A stretch of 64,000 nt of DNA from Okapia johnstoni (Eukaryota > Chordata > Mammalia > Artiodactyla > Giraffidae): assembly GCA_024291935.2 (NCBI GenBank), contig CM044309.1, positions 33,070,001-33,134,000 on the forward strand, in the 5' to 3' direction. Below, piece after piece: positions 52,647 through 63,903 of the stretch. A program made the position numbers and the translations under genes. Position 1 is the stretch's first letter. Each line of letters opens with the position of its first letter. A model generated the notes under the pieces. It worked only from the letters and a program-made list of their open reading frames with translations, had not been told where the DNA came from and did not search any database.

Positions 52647-53098
52647 CAGTAAGTCTCCTACAGACACACCTTCAAGTTGCATCTTTCGAAGATGCAAATG
52701 TGTGTTCCGTCAGCGTCAGGTGTGAGTGACATTGCAGCCTGCCCTCCATCGCCTATTGTTGACAGTCCTTCAGCTCTACCATCTTCCACCTCCACTCCCT
52801 CCACCAGTCAGTAACTCTTCTTGCCTGTTCACTCGATGCCAGCCCTGTATGCCAGCTGCGGTACTGTACTACTGTAATTTTCAAGGTATTGTACTGTAAG
52901 ACCTAACATGTTTTCTTTATTTTTTTTTGTTTGCTTTTTATGTATTATTTGTGTGAAAAATATTGTAAACCTACTAAGTATAATACTATATAGCCAATTG
53001 TGTTAGTTGGGTACCTAGGCTTTGTTGAACTTACGAACAAATTGAACTTATGAACTTGCTCTTGAAAAGGAACTCATTAGTATGTAGGGGACTTACTG
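52647..53098. mobile_element. Tigger/pogo-like MITE, complete
   Basis: Terminal inverted repeats: CAGTAAGTCTCCTACAGAC at the left end and, read on the minus strand, CAGTAAGTCCCCTACATAC at the right end. The left end is preceded by TA. The right end is followed by TG, a decayed TA. The 452-base interior contains no transposase frame. A tandem GTACTGTACTACTGTAATTT motif is at 52861-52880. The TIR style and TA target fit the Tc1/mariner-pogo (Tigger) group. Confidence 0.85.
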
Positions 53099-53100
53099 TG

Positions 53101-53392
53101 TTTCACAACCAGGGAGAGGAGGGAGGCTCCGGGAGTGTCTTCTCAAATGTGTAGTTGCTACCAAACTGTCATTCTCATTTCCTTCCATTCAATACGACGG
53201 CATTCTAATGGACACATTGATGACAGTCATTATGGGTGGTTACTCAACATGCACGTATAAAATTTGTTGATTTTTCTTTATAAAGATAGTCATGTATAGA
53301 AGCTTACACACAAACCTCACAATCCTGTGAATGTGAGTTAAATCACAGGAGTAGACACAACCCTTGATTATTCTTTGGTTTCTTAAATGATA
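53101..53392. other. Unique stretch
   Basis: Short unique segment. Nothing is recognised. Confidence 0.5.
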
Positions 53393-53517
53393 ACAGAGAA
53401 GCAAATGGCAACCCACTCCAGTATTCTTGCCTGGAAAACCCCATGGACAGAGGAGCCTGGCTGGCTACAGTTCATGGGGTCACAAAGAGTCGGACGTGAC
53501 TGAGCGACTGAGCACAT
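53393..53517 (+). mobile_element. Bov-A/Bov-tA body, 5'-truncated, plus
   Basis: GAGAAGCAAATGGCAACCCA to GACTGAGCGACTGAGCACA. It lacks the tRNA-like head. Confidence 0.94.
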
Positions 53518-53542
53518 TTAAGTGATAGAATTAAAAAATAAA

Positions 53543-53728
53543 TAGGGACTTCCCTGGTGGTCCAGTGGTTAAGACTCCAAGCTCCCAATGCAAGGGGGCC
53601 AGGGTTCAATTCCTGGTCAGGGAACTAGATTCCATATGCTGCAACTATCCTGTGTGCCACAACTAAGACCCAGCACAGACAAATAAATAAGTTTTTAAAA
53701 ACATAAATAAGTGAAAATAAAAATAAAA
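53543..53728 (+). mobile_element. CHR-type SINE, plus orientation
   Basis: AGGGACTTCCCTGGTGGTCC, AGTGGTTAAGACTCCAAGCT, B-box GGTTCAATTCC, GGTCAGGGAACTAGATTCCA and an A/T-rich tail with AAATAAATAA units. Confidence 0.92.
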
Positions 53729-55317
53729 GGCTGGTAGCAAGTCAGGAGGCTTAATCAGGTCAGGTCCACGTTTTTGTCAGGATGGCTTCATAGTTCCCAC
53801 CTCTTCTTACATCACACAACCTGTGTCCAGTGCCTCTTTACATGGCTTAAAGATTCATCGGGGTTCAGGTATGGTCATCCCGACTCCCTCACTACAGTTG
53901 CCCATCAGCACCAACCCTGTAGTTTGAACAGCCTTGTATCACTGCTGAGAAGCAATCATTAGTTTCTGGGTTGGCTTTGTGTCTGTTCATGGCCTCCTCT
54001 ATACCATTACATAGGTTCCTGTACGTGTCTGTGAAAGGTTATTTGAAATCGCGTTATATCTTAAAGAAATATGAATCGATCATCATTTAAAATAGTATCT
54101 TTGGAAAATATTCATATTATTTCATAATACCACTTTTACGAATACAAATTTTTATGGACATTGGATTTGGTTAAAGCAAGATCTCTTAGAACTTTATGCT
54201 GTCAACAGATGTCTTGCATTCAAGCAGCTTATTCTGATACTTATAATGATTACAATTTATTGTTTGAATTTAACATAACTCTAGTTAGCTGACAAAGAGA
54301 AATAACCAGAGGCTGGGTGTACATTTGAATACTTTAGGTACATTGAGTTTTTAACAGATGCAGATTCTTCTTTAAGTATATCTTTGAATAAAATAAGTTG
54401 TTAAAAATAGCCAGGAAAGCAACAGAAGGAACGAATATTTATTTATCGGGTTCCTTTTCTGAGCAAGGGCGCCAAACTATGCATGTTTCACAAGATACAA
54501 ATGTAACTGACTTTGTTAGTGATAGCAAATAGAATTTTCTACACTGAATGTAAAACGGAAATGCTGAAGATGCTGAATGAAGCTGACATGCAAACCTAGG
54601 TGCCTATTTGGAAGGCTGGCAGAGTGTGGTATCAATATGGCTTAAAGTGCTAACCCAGACCAAACAGAAGCGCCTCGAAATAGAGGCAGTTTCCAACTGT
54701 CGATTCCATATGTCAGGAGGATTTGTCCTGGAGACATGACAGCTGACTTCCTGGCCAGTACTGTTCATATCATGTGGTAGTAATGGAAGGATAAGATTAC
54801 TGACAAAAGAGCCCAGGCTGTAATAAACCCACCAACATTAAGTGGATGCTATTTGCAATGCAACTTCCATCCCAAGCCAGATGTGTGTGGGGATGAACAA
54901 CAGCAAGAGACCCCAAAACTTTTGCTTGGTAGACTGAGGACCCTACGCTAAGTAAACACGGTTACCTCCAGTAAAGTGTTCTAAAGAAACCTCTACAGAC
55001 CATTAGAAGCGCAGTTTCAGGCATTAACGTCTAGCTGCTTTCTGCTGGGAAGTGAAAGGAACAGCCAAGATTGCAAAAAGAGAAGCTCTCTCTGGCAGAA
55101 ACTGAGAGCCAACAAAGCCACAGGGTACAAATCGCCTTCTGTGCAGACGTGGCTGCCACCGTGGGTCCAATTAAAATCCTAACACGTGCATATTGTGAGG
55201 GGAGATATAGGTTAAAATGGCAGCTGTACCCACTCATTTGTTATCTGTTCAGTAGTTTCAGTCTTAAAAAGTACAGGACTGTTTCAGGAACTATTCTTGG
55301 TAAGACTGCAAAGGCAT
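53729..55317. other. Unique stretch free of young repeats
   Basis: No mobile element is recognised over 1.6 kb. The part 54430-55310 has even base composition and motif-rich unique sequence, including TGACAGCTG (54737-54745). It could be a conserved non-coding element. A frame at 55071-55337 is open but unsupported. Confidence 0.5.
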
Positions 55318-55488
55318 GCATTCATTCACGCCATTGATATTGAGTGTATGTGACTGTTACCGGTGCTGCAGTTACTGCTGTTAAGACATAGATCCTGTGC
55401 TCAGGGAGACTATATGTTCTAGAGTGCATCCTCCAACCCTGAACGCAAAGACCAGTACATAAGATGCTTTCAGATGAAGTATCAAGAA

Positions 55489-55718
55489 AGGCTTCCGAGA
55501 TGGTGCTAGTGGTCAAGAACCCGCATGCCAATGCAGGAGACATAAGAGACGTGGGTTCTATCCCTGGGTCAGGAATATCCCCCTGGAGGAGGGCATGGCA
55601 GCGCACTCTAATATTCTTGCCTGGAGAGTCTCATGGACAGAGGAGCTTGGCAGGCTATAATCCACAGGGTCACAAAAAGTTGGACATCACTGAAGTGACT
55701 CGGCACACACACACACAT
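55489..55718 (+). mobile_element. Bov-tA-type SINE, plus orientation
   Basis: GGCTTCCGAGATGGTGCTAG through TGGGTTCTATCCCTGG to GACTCGGCACACACACACAC. The head is of the 'ggtggtgctagtggt' type. Confidence 0.94.
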
Positions 55719-55910
55719 CAGGAAAGGAAGAGGGGGTGATGGGATAAGGCTGAGTTGGGAGGTACACAAGAGGGCTGTAGGGTGGCTGGTCAGAGAAGAT
55801 TTCTCTGAGAACATGATGCTTGAACAGGAGGAAGAAAAGGAAGGGGAAATTAGTGGTGTGATGGCCCAAAATATGATCGTTCCAGTAGATAGACAGCTAG
55901 TATAAAAGGA

Positions 55911-56121
55911 TTGGGCTTCCCTGGTGGCTCAGACAGTAAAGAATCCGCCTGCAACACGGGAGACCTGGGTTCGATCCCTGGGTTGGGAAGATTCCCTGGA
56001 GAAGGGAACGGCTGTCCACTCCAGTATTCTGGACTGGAGAATTCCATGGACAGAGGAGCCTGGCGGGCTACAGTCCATAGAATCAACCGAGAGTCAGACA
56101 CAACTGAGCAACTTTCACTTT
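55911..56121 (+). mobile_element. Bov-tA-type SINE, plus orientation
   Basis: TGGGCTTCCCTGGTGGCTCA, perfect B-box GGTTCGATCCC at 55968-55978, ending GAGCAACTTTCACTTTA. One of the copies closest to consensus. Confidence 0.96.
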
Positions 56122-56215
56122 ACTCAATATGTCCAAGAGCTAGAAGGAAATAGCCCAGAGGTTTGAAAGGTCATGGCCGAGGAGACTAAGGAACCAGCTG
56201 AAGCTGGGAGGGCTT

Positions 56216-56857
56216 GGCCCTGCCTGGCCCACGGTCATCTTTCAGTAAGTTGCTTGTTAAAATGACCTGAACAGTGTGTTGTGTCTGTTTAAGTAATGAA
56301 GATTAAGAGAAAAATCCAAGTAGCTGAAATGTATTGTCATAATAATGTATTGGCTTCTAGTGCATTCTTTACCTCTGAGAATTATGGATCATTTTGTAAA
56401 TGGACAGATAATTTTAATGAGTGTTTAGATCAACTTTGACGTGCAACCTACAAACAGCATGTGAGAACCAGTAACAGACCAGAATTTCTTGTTGAAATCT
56501 CTACATTTAGATCCATATTTGAGAGATGCACAGATAAACATGTAGACATAATCTAGCAGACAATCAACATAGCACAACGTACTTCTGAGTCTGTCTTTAT
56601 GTTGCAAGGTCAGATTCTACCTTCTGGAATAGACTATACATGTTATGTTTGGGTCTGGGTATTGAGGTTATACAAGTGCTGCAAAAAACTTGCTTTGCCT
56701 GGTTCCCGGTGTGGACTTGTATGGGAAGAGGAAAAATGAGCTGTATCTGTTTTATATTGTCATATCCTGACTATGGTATGTTCCAATAATGTAGGAAATA
56801 AAATGAAGTAGCATTTGTCAGTTAAGAGCTTAGAAGAATGAATGAATAGTCTAGGTA
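56216..56857. other. Unique stretch, no gene seen
   Basis: No recognised repeat or gene. Confidence 0.55.
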
Positions 56858-57025
56858 AGTGATTCTCAGCCAAACCTATATTCAGATGTTCTGGGGACAC
56901 ATTTACAACTATAAATATCCAGACCAAATCTCTACTTAATTAAGTCAATTTCTGGACTTAGACCTGGGCATTAGGATGTTGTAAAAGGTTTCCCAAGTGA
57001 TTCTAATGTATAGCCAGGGTTGAAT
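56858..57025 (+). mobile_element. MER5-like hAT MITE
   Basis: AAGTGATTCTCAGCCAAACC, then GACCTGGGCATTAGGATGTT, AAGGTTTCCCAAGTGATTCT and CCAGGGTTGAATATTC follow the order of MER5A/B ('gtggttctcaa..gggcatc..tcccaggtgattct..ggttgagaacc'). Confidence 0.75.
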
Positions 57026-58129
57026 ATTCTAGTCTAATTTATAAGAATTTACTAATTATCTACAGCCTTAGATAAAGTTAGTTTGATTTTAATCATCTTA
57101 GTCTGCATCTCATATATCATCTCAATACTCCTTCATTATTCTCTTAGAGTAGAGATCAGAACTTATGATCCCAAAGATTAATTTAGTGAGAAGACCTTCC
57201 TTCTTTCCTTATTTCCTTCCTTCTTTCGTCCTTTGCTTTTTAAAAATGCATCTGGACATTGAAAGTTTTTTAAATCTATAGTGCATGGCAATTAAATTTA
57301 AAGCTTCATATATACAATATTTAGAAATTAAGATCTGCTTATAAGAAATACTGAGGTAATTATAATAAAAACACTTCTATAAGACTTTAAAATGTGTGAA
57401 ATCAAAAACTTGTAATTGGAGTTGGTGGTAGAGAGAGGAAAGAAAGAGCTAGACTAAGGTAATTGCTGTAATTGAAGGATAATTACAGCATTTAGCTTCC
57501 AGCTAGAGAAAAGGAAATATGATTTTTATATGTGTATTAGTTTTTATAAGAAAAAGAAAGCTAACTTACCAGAATTTAAAAAAAAAAAAACAAACACCTA
57601 AGCACTGAAATCTCTGAGTTTATCACACAAAGCTTTATACACTACACAATAGAACAATATAATTTATAGTTTTACAGAAAAACACAGATAAATCATGACA
57701 GTTCCCTCTGTTAATATTTGATAATAGCCACCTTTTATGACATTAATTAGTCAGTGGGTTCAGCTGCTTTCCAATCTACCCACTAGCTCATGACAGTGGA
57801 CAATGTCAGCCACAAGATAGAGGATATTTTTCTTCCAGTTTGCATTGGCAAGAAGGTAGCCTTCAGTTCATCTAAAAGCCATATCTGGTGATACATTAGG
57901 GGAAAAGTCATCCGATTACAACTTGGTTAACAATGTGAAAGATTGGAATTTGATTGTTTAGCATATCCCTACCCTGCGTAATGTTACAGTGGTAGCTACT
58001 GTGACACAATCTGGGAGAGTAGTACTCACTGGGGACTGTGCTGGAATCATACACCTTGGTATCTTGGATCCTGGCTACAGAATCAAAGACTGTGGTAGTG
58101 AATGTCGCAGAATGTCTAAAATTGTTCTT
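57026..58129. other. Unique AT-rich stretch, no gene seen
   Basis: A CTTCCTTCTTTCC-type pyrimidine tract is at 57197-57235 and an A run is at 57579-57591. No gene is seen. Confidence 0.55.
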
Positions 58130-59150
58130 TTTTTTTCTGTTTTTTTTTAATTGGAGTATAGCTGATAAACAGTGCTGTGTTAGTTTCAGGTGTACAACAG
58201 AATGATTCAGTTATAGATATACAAATTTCACTCTTTTCCAGATTCTTACTATTTTTTAATAATCTATATGGTTAAAGAATCTGATTTCCTTCTGCTTTTT
58301 TTACTTCCTTCTGTTTTTAAGGCTGAATAATATTCCACTATATACATATACCAGATTTTCTTTATGAATTCATCCTGTGATGAGCTTCAGGTTCCTATTT
58401 CAAAATACATTACAAAGCAAACATAATTAAAACTACATGGTACTGGCATAAAACAGGCATATATACCAGTGAAACACAGTAGAAATCCCCCAAATTAGCC
58501 TGCACATATACAGTTAATTGATTTTCAATAAGTCTGCTAATACTGCACAGTAGGAAAAAGATAGTCTTTTCAACAAACAGTGCTGGGGAAAAATGGATAT
58601 CCACATGCAAAAAAGTAAAGTTGCACCCTTATCTTACACCATACCCATACATCCCCTCAAAATGGATTGAAATCTTTAGCATGTAAGACCTGACACTGTA
58701 AATCTATCAGAAGAAATCATGTCATTGGTCTAGGAAATGATTTCTTGACTATGACACCAAAAGCACAGCAACAAAAGTAAAAATAGACAAGTGAAATTAC
58801 ATCAAACTCAAAAAAATCTTCTGCATGACAAGGAAAACAAGCCACGGAGTGCAAAGGCAACCTGTGGAAAGGGAGGAAATGTTTACCAACTTTATATCTG
58901 GAAAGGAGCTCCAGAATATATGATATTCCATATTATATTATATTATTCCATATTATACTATATTATATTCCAGAATACATCAGGAACTCCTATAACTCAA
59001 TAGTAAAAGAACTCAATTTAAAAATGAACAAAAGACCTGAACAGACATTTCTCCAACAAAGACATACAGACGACCACAGGTATATGAAAGGGTGCTTGAC
59101 ATCACTAATCATGAAAGAAATGCAAATCAAGCCCATAATTAGATATGCAC
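58130..59150 (-). mobile_element. L1 with 5' inversion (twin-primed)
   Basis: The left part 58130-58392 is the antisense L1 3' end: a T-rich tail, AATTGGAGTATAGCTGATAA, TTAGTTTCAGGTGTACAACA, GCTGAATAATATTCCACTAT. From about 58393 to 59150 the ORF2 sequence is in sense orientation: ACATGGTACTGGCATAAAAC, GACACCAAAAGCACAGCAAC, CAGACATTTCTCCAACAAAG, ATCATGAAAGAAATGCAAAT. The head-to-head junction is the signature of twin priming. Many stops; inactive. Confidence 0.88.
58915..58980. repeat. AT-rich tandem expansion in the L1
   Basis: Units of the type TTCCATATTATATTATA and ATTCCATATTATACTATATT are repeated three times between copies of CCAGAATA. The expansion interrupts the L1 ORF2 sequence. Confidence 0.85.
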
Positions 59151-59940
59151 ACACATATATGTATAAGTTAACCAATATTAATATATTCTATATGTGATTA
59201 TCATATACATCATGCATATGATTATTCTCAGTCACGTGAAGCACAGCGCATCAGTGGCTGCCAGTGGACCAGCTGTCGCTAAAATTTGCTTGTTCCTAAT
59301 ATAATATGACAACGTATTAAAAAACCGGATGAATTAGGATTTCAGAGAGTTTGGAGAAAGGCTTAAGAAAAATAATGTAAAAAAACTCTCTTAAATTTAA
59401 AGTATAATAATGTACGGTTTTATAATTAGTGTTGAGAAATCACATAACCATTAGAAATGATTGCTTACCAAAAGAACTGGAGTGAAGCCACTTGGCTTAG
59501 ATTTTTTTAATCTAATGAACTGAAATGATAACTGCTAACTTATTTTCCCAACAGCAATAAATAGGTGTGACTACTTCGATTTTTCTAAACGAGTTTTCCT
59601 TTTGTCCAGAAAACACACCTTATTGTTCCATTTTCTAAGTATATTTTTCTTGAAGTTTTCCTGTAGTAGAAGCATGAGAAATAAACAGTGACCTTCTCAG
59701 GATCAAAGTCCACTGTTCTATTTCCACAATCCGCATCTACAGAGCTGCTATTACGGCTATGCAGTGCACACTCCACACCTCTAGGGAGACGTCACTCACA
59801 TGCTAAGGTCTGTGCTGTTAGCACAATCAGAGCTACTCACAGTCTCAGTGGCGGAGAAGAGTGAATGCAAATTTTTGACTCCAGGTGCGACATTTCTTTG
59901 AGTTCCCATATTCCATTTTTCAAGTTCTGAATAGTTTTAG
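59151..59940. other. Unique AT-rich stretch, no gene seen
   Basis: After the L1 there is a CATATA-rich segment, then unique sequence. The 59690-59880 part is more balanced in composition. A 63-codon frame on the minus strand has no recognised family. Confidence 0.55.
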
Positions 59941-60163
59941 CTGGGCTTCCCAGGTGGCGCTAGTGGTTAAGAACCTGCCTGCTAATGTAGAAGATGTAAG
60001 AGATGTGGTTTGATTCCTGGGTTGGGAAGATGCCCTGGAGGAGGGCACGGCAACCCATTCCAGTATTACCTGGAGAATCCCTGTGGACAGCGGAGCCTGG
60101 TAGACTACAGTCCATAGGGTCACAAAGAGTTGGACACAACTGAAGCGACTTATCATGCATGCA
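59941..60163 (+). mobile_element. Bov-tA-type SINE, plus orientation
   Basis: GGGCTTCCCAGGTGGCGCTA with B-box GGTTTGATTCC, ending GCGACTTATCATGCATGCAT. The head is of the 'ggtggcgctagtggtta' type. Confidence 0.95.
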
Positions 60164-61149
60164 TACTCCATAAAGATCTGTGTTTCTTTTGTTAACAAAT
60201 AAAAGTTAAAATTGAGTAACTTGGTCAGTTGGGTAGAGGTGGCTGGCACCTTTTCCTGAATTTACCACAATACGTCTCTAAGGTGTACCTCTCCCAATCT
60301 ACCATTTCACCATAGGCTGCTCCTCTACTTCTCAATTTCATGCCTTTGAAATATTCCTTCCCCCAAAGGGGTGAAAACATAGGACAGAGCAGTGTGGAGT
60401 AGCGGGTGGGGTGAGGTCAAAGCCATACCCTGATATCAGCTCTCATTTTATTGCTCTCTACTTTAAAGAAAAAAAATGAAAATTGGGGCAGAGTGACGAC
60501 ATTGACACCGTGACATACAAAATTCTTTGAACTAGCAGGAGAAACGACTCTCTTTTAAATATCCATATTCTAGATCTCTCCAAAAAGTTTACATTTTATT
60601 GGCATCTAATGTAAATTCCAAATGTGACCCTTCCACTTGGAGACCACTGTGACGTTTAAAATGTCAAAGTCTACAAATTATAAAAGACTTTTCCTAAACA
60701 CAGCCTTAACCCATGACTTCATTTCATTCATGATTTACAAACAGGAAAAAAAAAAAAAGGAGGGTAGAATCTTAAGTGAGAAGATGCGATTTTCATTAGC
60801 TATGAAGATTTTCAAAATTGCATTAGTCTCAGTTCATTAGGTCTTATAATCACATTAGCTACGTGGCATTGTCAGGAAGAAAATGCCCTGCAGAGGTCTC
60901 CCAGTGGATTTCAGAATCCCACTGCCCCTGCGCACCGGGACTCCACACGGGAATAGGCTTTTCCTTTCCTAGGATGAACCGACGAAAATGATACCGCTTG
61001 TAGAAGCCATATTCATACAGACGTTCCTCTCTTTCCTAATTCCGTCTACGATGACTCCCCTGGCCAAATGCTATGTCAGTTCTGAGTATTTCTGAACGTC
61101 TAAAGACTTGGGATTCCCTTAGGGCTTGTAACAAATTCTGAGCCCAGGG
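60164..61149. other. Unique stretch, no gene seen
   Basis: No recognised repeat. The 60880-61090 segment keeps several CpGs (CGCACCGGGACTCCACACGG). A short A run is at 60747-60758. No gene is supported. Confidence 0.55.
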
Positions 61150-61295
61150 ATTTCAGTGAACTGCTTACTTCAGGATCACTTAGGACACACGTTAAAAATC
61201 CAGATTCTTGGGCCTCGAATACCTGTCAGAATATCTGAGGGTCAGGCCTGGGCATCAGCAGCGTAACACGTGTCCCAGGGGTTGTGAGCAGGACC
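61150..61295 (+). mobile_element. MER5A-like hAT MITE
   Basis: TTTCAGTGAACTGCTTACTT, CAGGATCACTTAGGACACAC, AAAAATCCAGATTCTTGGGC and GTCAGGCCTGGGCATCAGCA follow the MER5A order ('catcagaatcacctggagg..acacagattgctgggcc'). The right half is degraded. Confidence 0.7.
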
Positions 61296-61362
61296 GAGGA
61301 GGCGTGGGGGGAATCTCTACAATGGTTGATGCTCTCACGTGGCCTGAGAAGGAAGCCACGTG
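61267..61362. promoter_or_regulatory. Cluster of three CACGTG motifs
   Basis: CACGTG occurs at 61267-61272, 61336-61341 and 61357-61362. The last two form an 11-base perfect inverted repeat, TCTCACGTGGC (61333-61343) and GCCACGTGAGA (61355-61365), with an 11-base spacer. CACGTG is the E-box bound by USF, MYC and related bHLH factors. A regulatory role is inference only. Confidence 0.3.
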
Positions 61363-61554
61363 AGACCCGGGGGCTGAGAGGTGGAGGGGGCCTGGAGGCC
61401 ACGCCCTCTGACACCAGTCAAGGCTAGTTGTTCAGCAGGGCCCTAGTCAGGACGCTCAGCCATCAAAGTTGAGAAAATATTCTCGTGCTCACAAGTGAGA
61501 TACTGTTCTACTTGTCATGTCTCTACTCAGGACCCTGCAGTTTACCCCATATTG
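61296..61554. other. Unique GC-richer stretch
   Basis: Holds the E-box cluster and a G-rich purine segment at 61367-61400. No gene is seen. Confidence 0.5.
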
Positions 61555-62035
61555 CCTTTTATTTTGAAACAACATTTTTCAATTGAAATATAGTCAATAT
61601 ACAATATTGTGTTAGTTTCAGGTGTACAGCAAAGTGATTCAGTTATATATGGGTGTTTTTTTTCAGATTATTTTCTATTTCTCTGTGCTATGCAGTAAAT
61701 CTTTGTTGCTAATCTATTTTACACTTAGCAGTATGTCCTTGTTAATCCCAAACTCCTAATTTATTCCCCCTCAACCCCTGCTTTCCATTTTGGTAACTGT
61801 AAATTTGTTTCCTCTGTCTGTGAGTCTGATTCTATTCTGTATATAGGTTCCACATGTATTAGTATTTTTTAGATTCCACATGTAAGTGATAGCATGTATT
61901 TGTCTTTCTCTGAGTTACTTCACTTAGCCTGATAATATCTAGGTCCATCCATGTTGCTGCAAATGGCATTATTTCATTCTTGTTTGTGGCTGAGTAATAT
62001 TCCATTGTGTGTGGGTGTGTGTGTTGTGTGTGACA
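61555..62035 (-). mobile_element. Artiodactyl L1 3' end, antisense
   Basis: GTGTTAGTTTCAGGTGTACA, AATCCCAAACTCCTAATTTA, GTAAATTTGTTTCCTCTGTC, GTCCATCCATGTTGCTGCAA and GAGTAATATTCCATTGTGTG are the antisense of an L1 3' end, ending in a TG run. It is truncated at its 5' side near 62035. Confidence 0.93.
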
Positions 62036-63063
62036 TCTTAAATCTTCTTACCACATCTTCTTAAATACTGCATATTGCCTTTTGTATCTGGTTCAAAGTG
62101 TGTGTGGCTGTCATGATATTAATGGCTTTTTTAATGAACAGACACCTCGTCCAAAGAATGTGACAGTTTCCATGTTTAGTCACTCTGTAAGAACAGAATC
62201 TCCACAGGGGTTTCTATTCTCTTACACTCACCTCCCCTACCTCCATCAACAGAGTGTTATCTCCCCTAAATTGTGCAAAGGAGGAGAAGAAAATAGATGT
62301 ACTGAAGTATCATGTACATACACACGTCATTCTTAAACTCCCAAAGTACCCCATGGAGTAAGGTCAGCTCTAGACAAAGTGGTAAAGCAGAAAAAAATTT
62401 CCAGAAAAGTCCTGAGTCTGTTCCCCTTGCCTCCCTCCACACACAGTGTGTCTGCAGTCTGCCCTCAGCCCTCTCACCTTCTCCTGCCCTCCTTTTTCCT
62501 CCCCAGGTGACTTGCTCTGTTCCATCACTTAGCCTTAATGGGATTTTAAATGCATGTGCCACTTCTTTCCTGAACATCTTTTTTTTTTTTAAAGCTTTGC
62601 TTTAACTGTAAAGTGAAAGCAGTTTTCTTCCATTCCAGGTGGGGGGTCGGCAGAATGGGGGGTACTCTTTGCAGGCGCCCTCCCGGGTCCTTGAATCTGA
62701 CCCATCCTCAGTGGCTGGCTGACCTCACTGTGATGAGTGCATGTATGGGCGCCCAGAGGCGGTCCTGTCCACCCTGTGAACATGCAAAGGCTGTCTTCGG
62801 AATCCACCAGACACAATGAGGACAGTTCTCAGCTTGAAACAACATCAGTCCAAGGGCACTGCAGCTGTGCCGATGCCCTGGCGCCTCTGCTGTCAAGCCA
62901 AACAGAATCGAGCTGCAATTATTGCAACTAGATGTGGCTTCTCATGCAACATGGTGGAAGTGAAAGGACTTCTGGCTCTGTTTTTTCCTAACTTCCCATG
63001 CTTGGAATTCAGTGGTAAATTGTGTTTCATCTTTGATCAAAATGTATCTCTGTATTAGGAAAA
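62036..63063. other. Unique stretch, no gene seen
   Basis: The 62400-62950 part is GC-richer, with overlapping short open frames on both strands and none with recognisable features. A T run is at 62580-62590. No repeat is assigned. Confidence 0.55.
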
Positions 63064-63273
63064 ATGAAAGTGTTAGTCGCTCAGTCGTGTCCGACTCTTT
63101 GCAACCCCACAGACCGTAGCCCGTCAGGCTTCTCTGTCCGTGGGATTCTCCAGGCAAGAATACTGAAGTGAGTAGCCATTTCCTTCTCCAGGGAATCTTC
63201 CCAACCAGGGATCCAACCCGGGTATCCTGCATTGCAGGCAGATTCTTTACCATGTGAGCCACTAGGGAAGCCC
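63064..63273 (-). mobile_element. Bov-tA-type SINE, minus orientation
   Basis: On the plus strand: AATGAAAGTGTTAGTCGCTC to GTGAGCCACTAGGGAAGCCC. Several CpGs are retained (GTCGCTCAGTCGTGTCCGAC), which suggests a relatively young insertion. TGTATTAGGA at 63051 and TGTATTAAGG at 63276 may be the target-site duplication. Confidence 0.95.
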
Positions 63274-63903
63274 TATGTATTAAGGACTTAATTCTAGAAA
63301 ATTTTCACCTCTTACCAGTTGAATTTTACAACTGAATTGCATCAGACCAGTGTCATCTCATATTCAGGGTGTGATTAGGAGATGAAGCAGTGCTTGTCAC
63401 AGAGTAGATATTTACCAATTATTCATTCAATGAATTACGGAGTGTCAAAGAGTAAAATACAGCTTGTGCCTTAGAGTCAAAGAGTAGGAACTATTGGAGG
63501 TATTAGTCAAGAGACCAATGAAACCAACTCGAGGAGCTGAGTATCTTTAATAATAGAGACAGAGAAAGTCTCCAGGATGTTCTGTCACCTTTGGAATCAC
63601 CTCAGGCTTATCAAGTACTGAGACTGGAAATTAGATGGATCACTGTCAAACTTTTCTCTGTAAGATTTTCCTAATTCGGGGCAAATGCCTTAAAAAGCCT
63701 CTGCAGCTTCCAGCAGCAGCATCTTCTCTTCCGTACCTGTGTGTGCCCATCTTCATATTTTGATTTGATCCTCGCATTTTGTTGAAAGACTTTTATAAAT
63801 ATGAATCGTAAATGTGTAAATATATCAACTGGACATTAATGAGAAAATGAAGAGTCTTATCTGTCAGTCCTGCAGCCAGTGTGCAGGGCTGGTGTTTCCA
63901 GCA
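63274..63903. other. Unique stretch, no gene seen
   Basis: No recognised element or gene. Confidence 0.5.

Larger units (their letters stand above)
55318..56215. repeat. Ancient mammalian repeat split by two SINEs
   Basis: ATTGATATTGAGTGTATGTG, AGATCCTGTGCTCAGGGAGA, CTATATGTTCTAGAGTGCAT on the left, AGAGAAGATTTCTCTGAGAA in the middle and ACCAGCTGAAGCTGGGAG on the right follow one old repeat ('attgagcacctactatg..gagcttacattctagtg..'). The SINEs at 55489-55718 and 55911-56121 divide it. Confidence 0.55.

Noticed and set aside
62266..62931. Several overlapping frames in a GC-richer segment, suggesting an exon
   Set aside because: Open frames on both strands at once are typical of GC-richer non-coding DNA. 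No matching acceptor/donor pair stood out.
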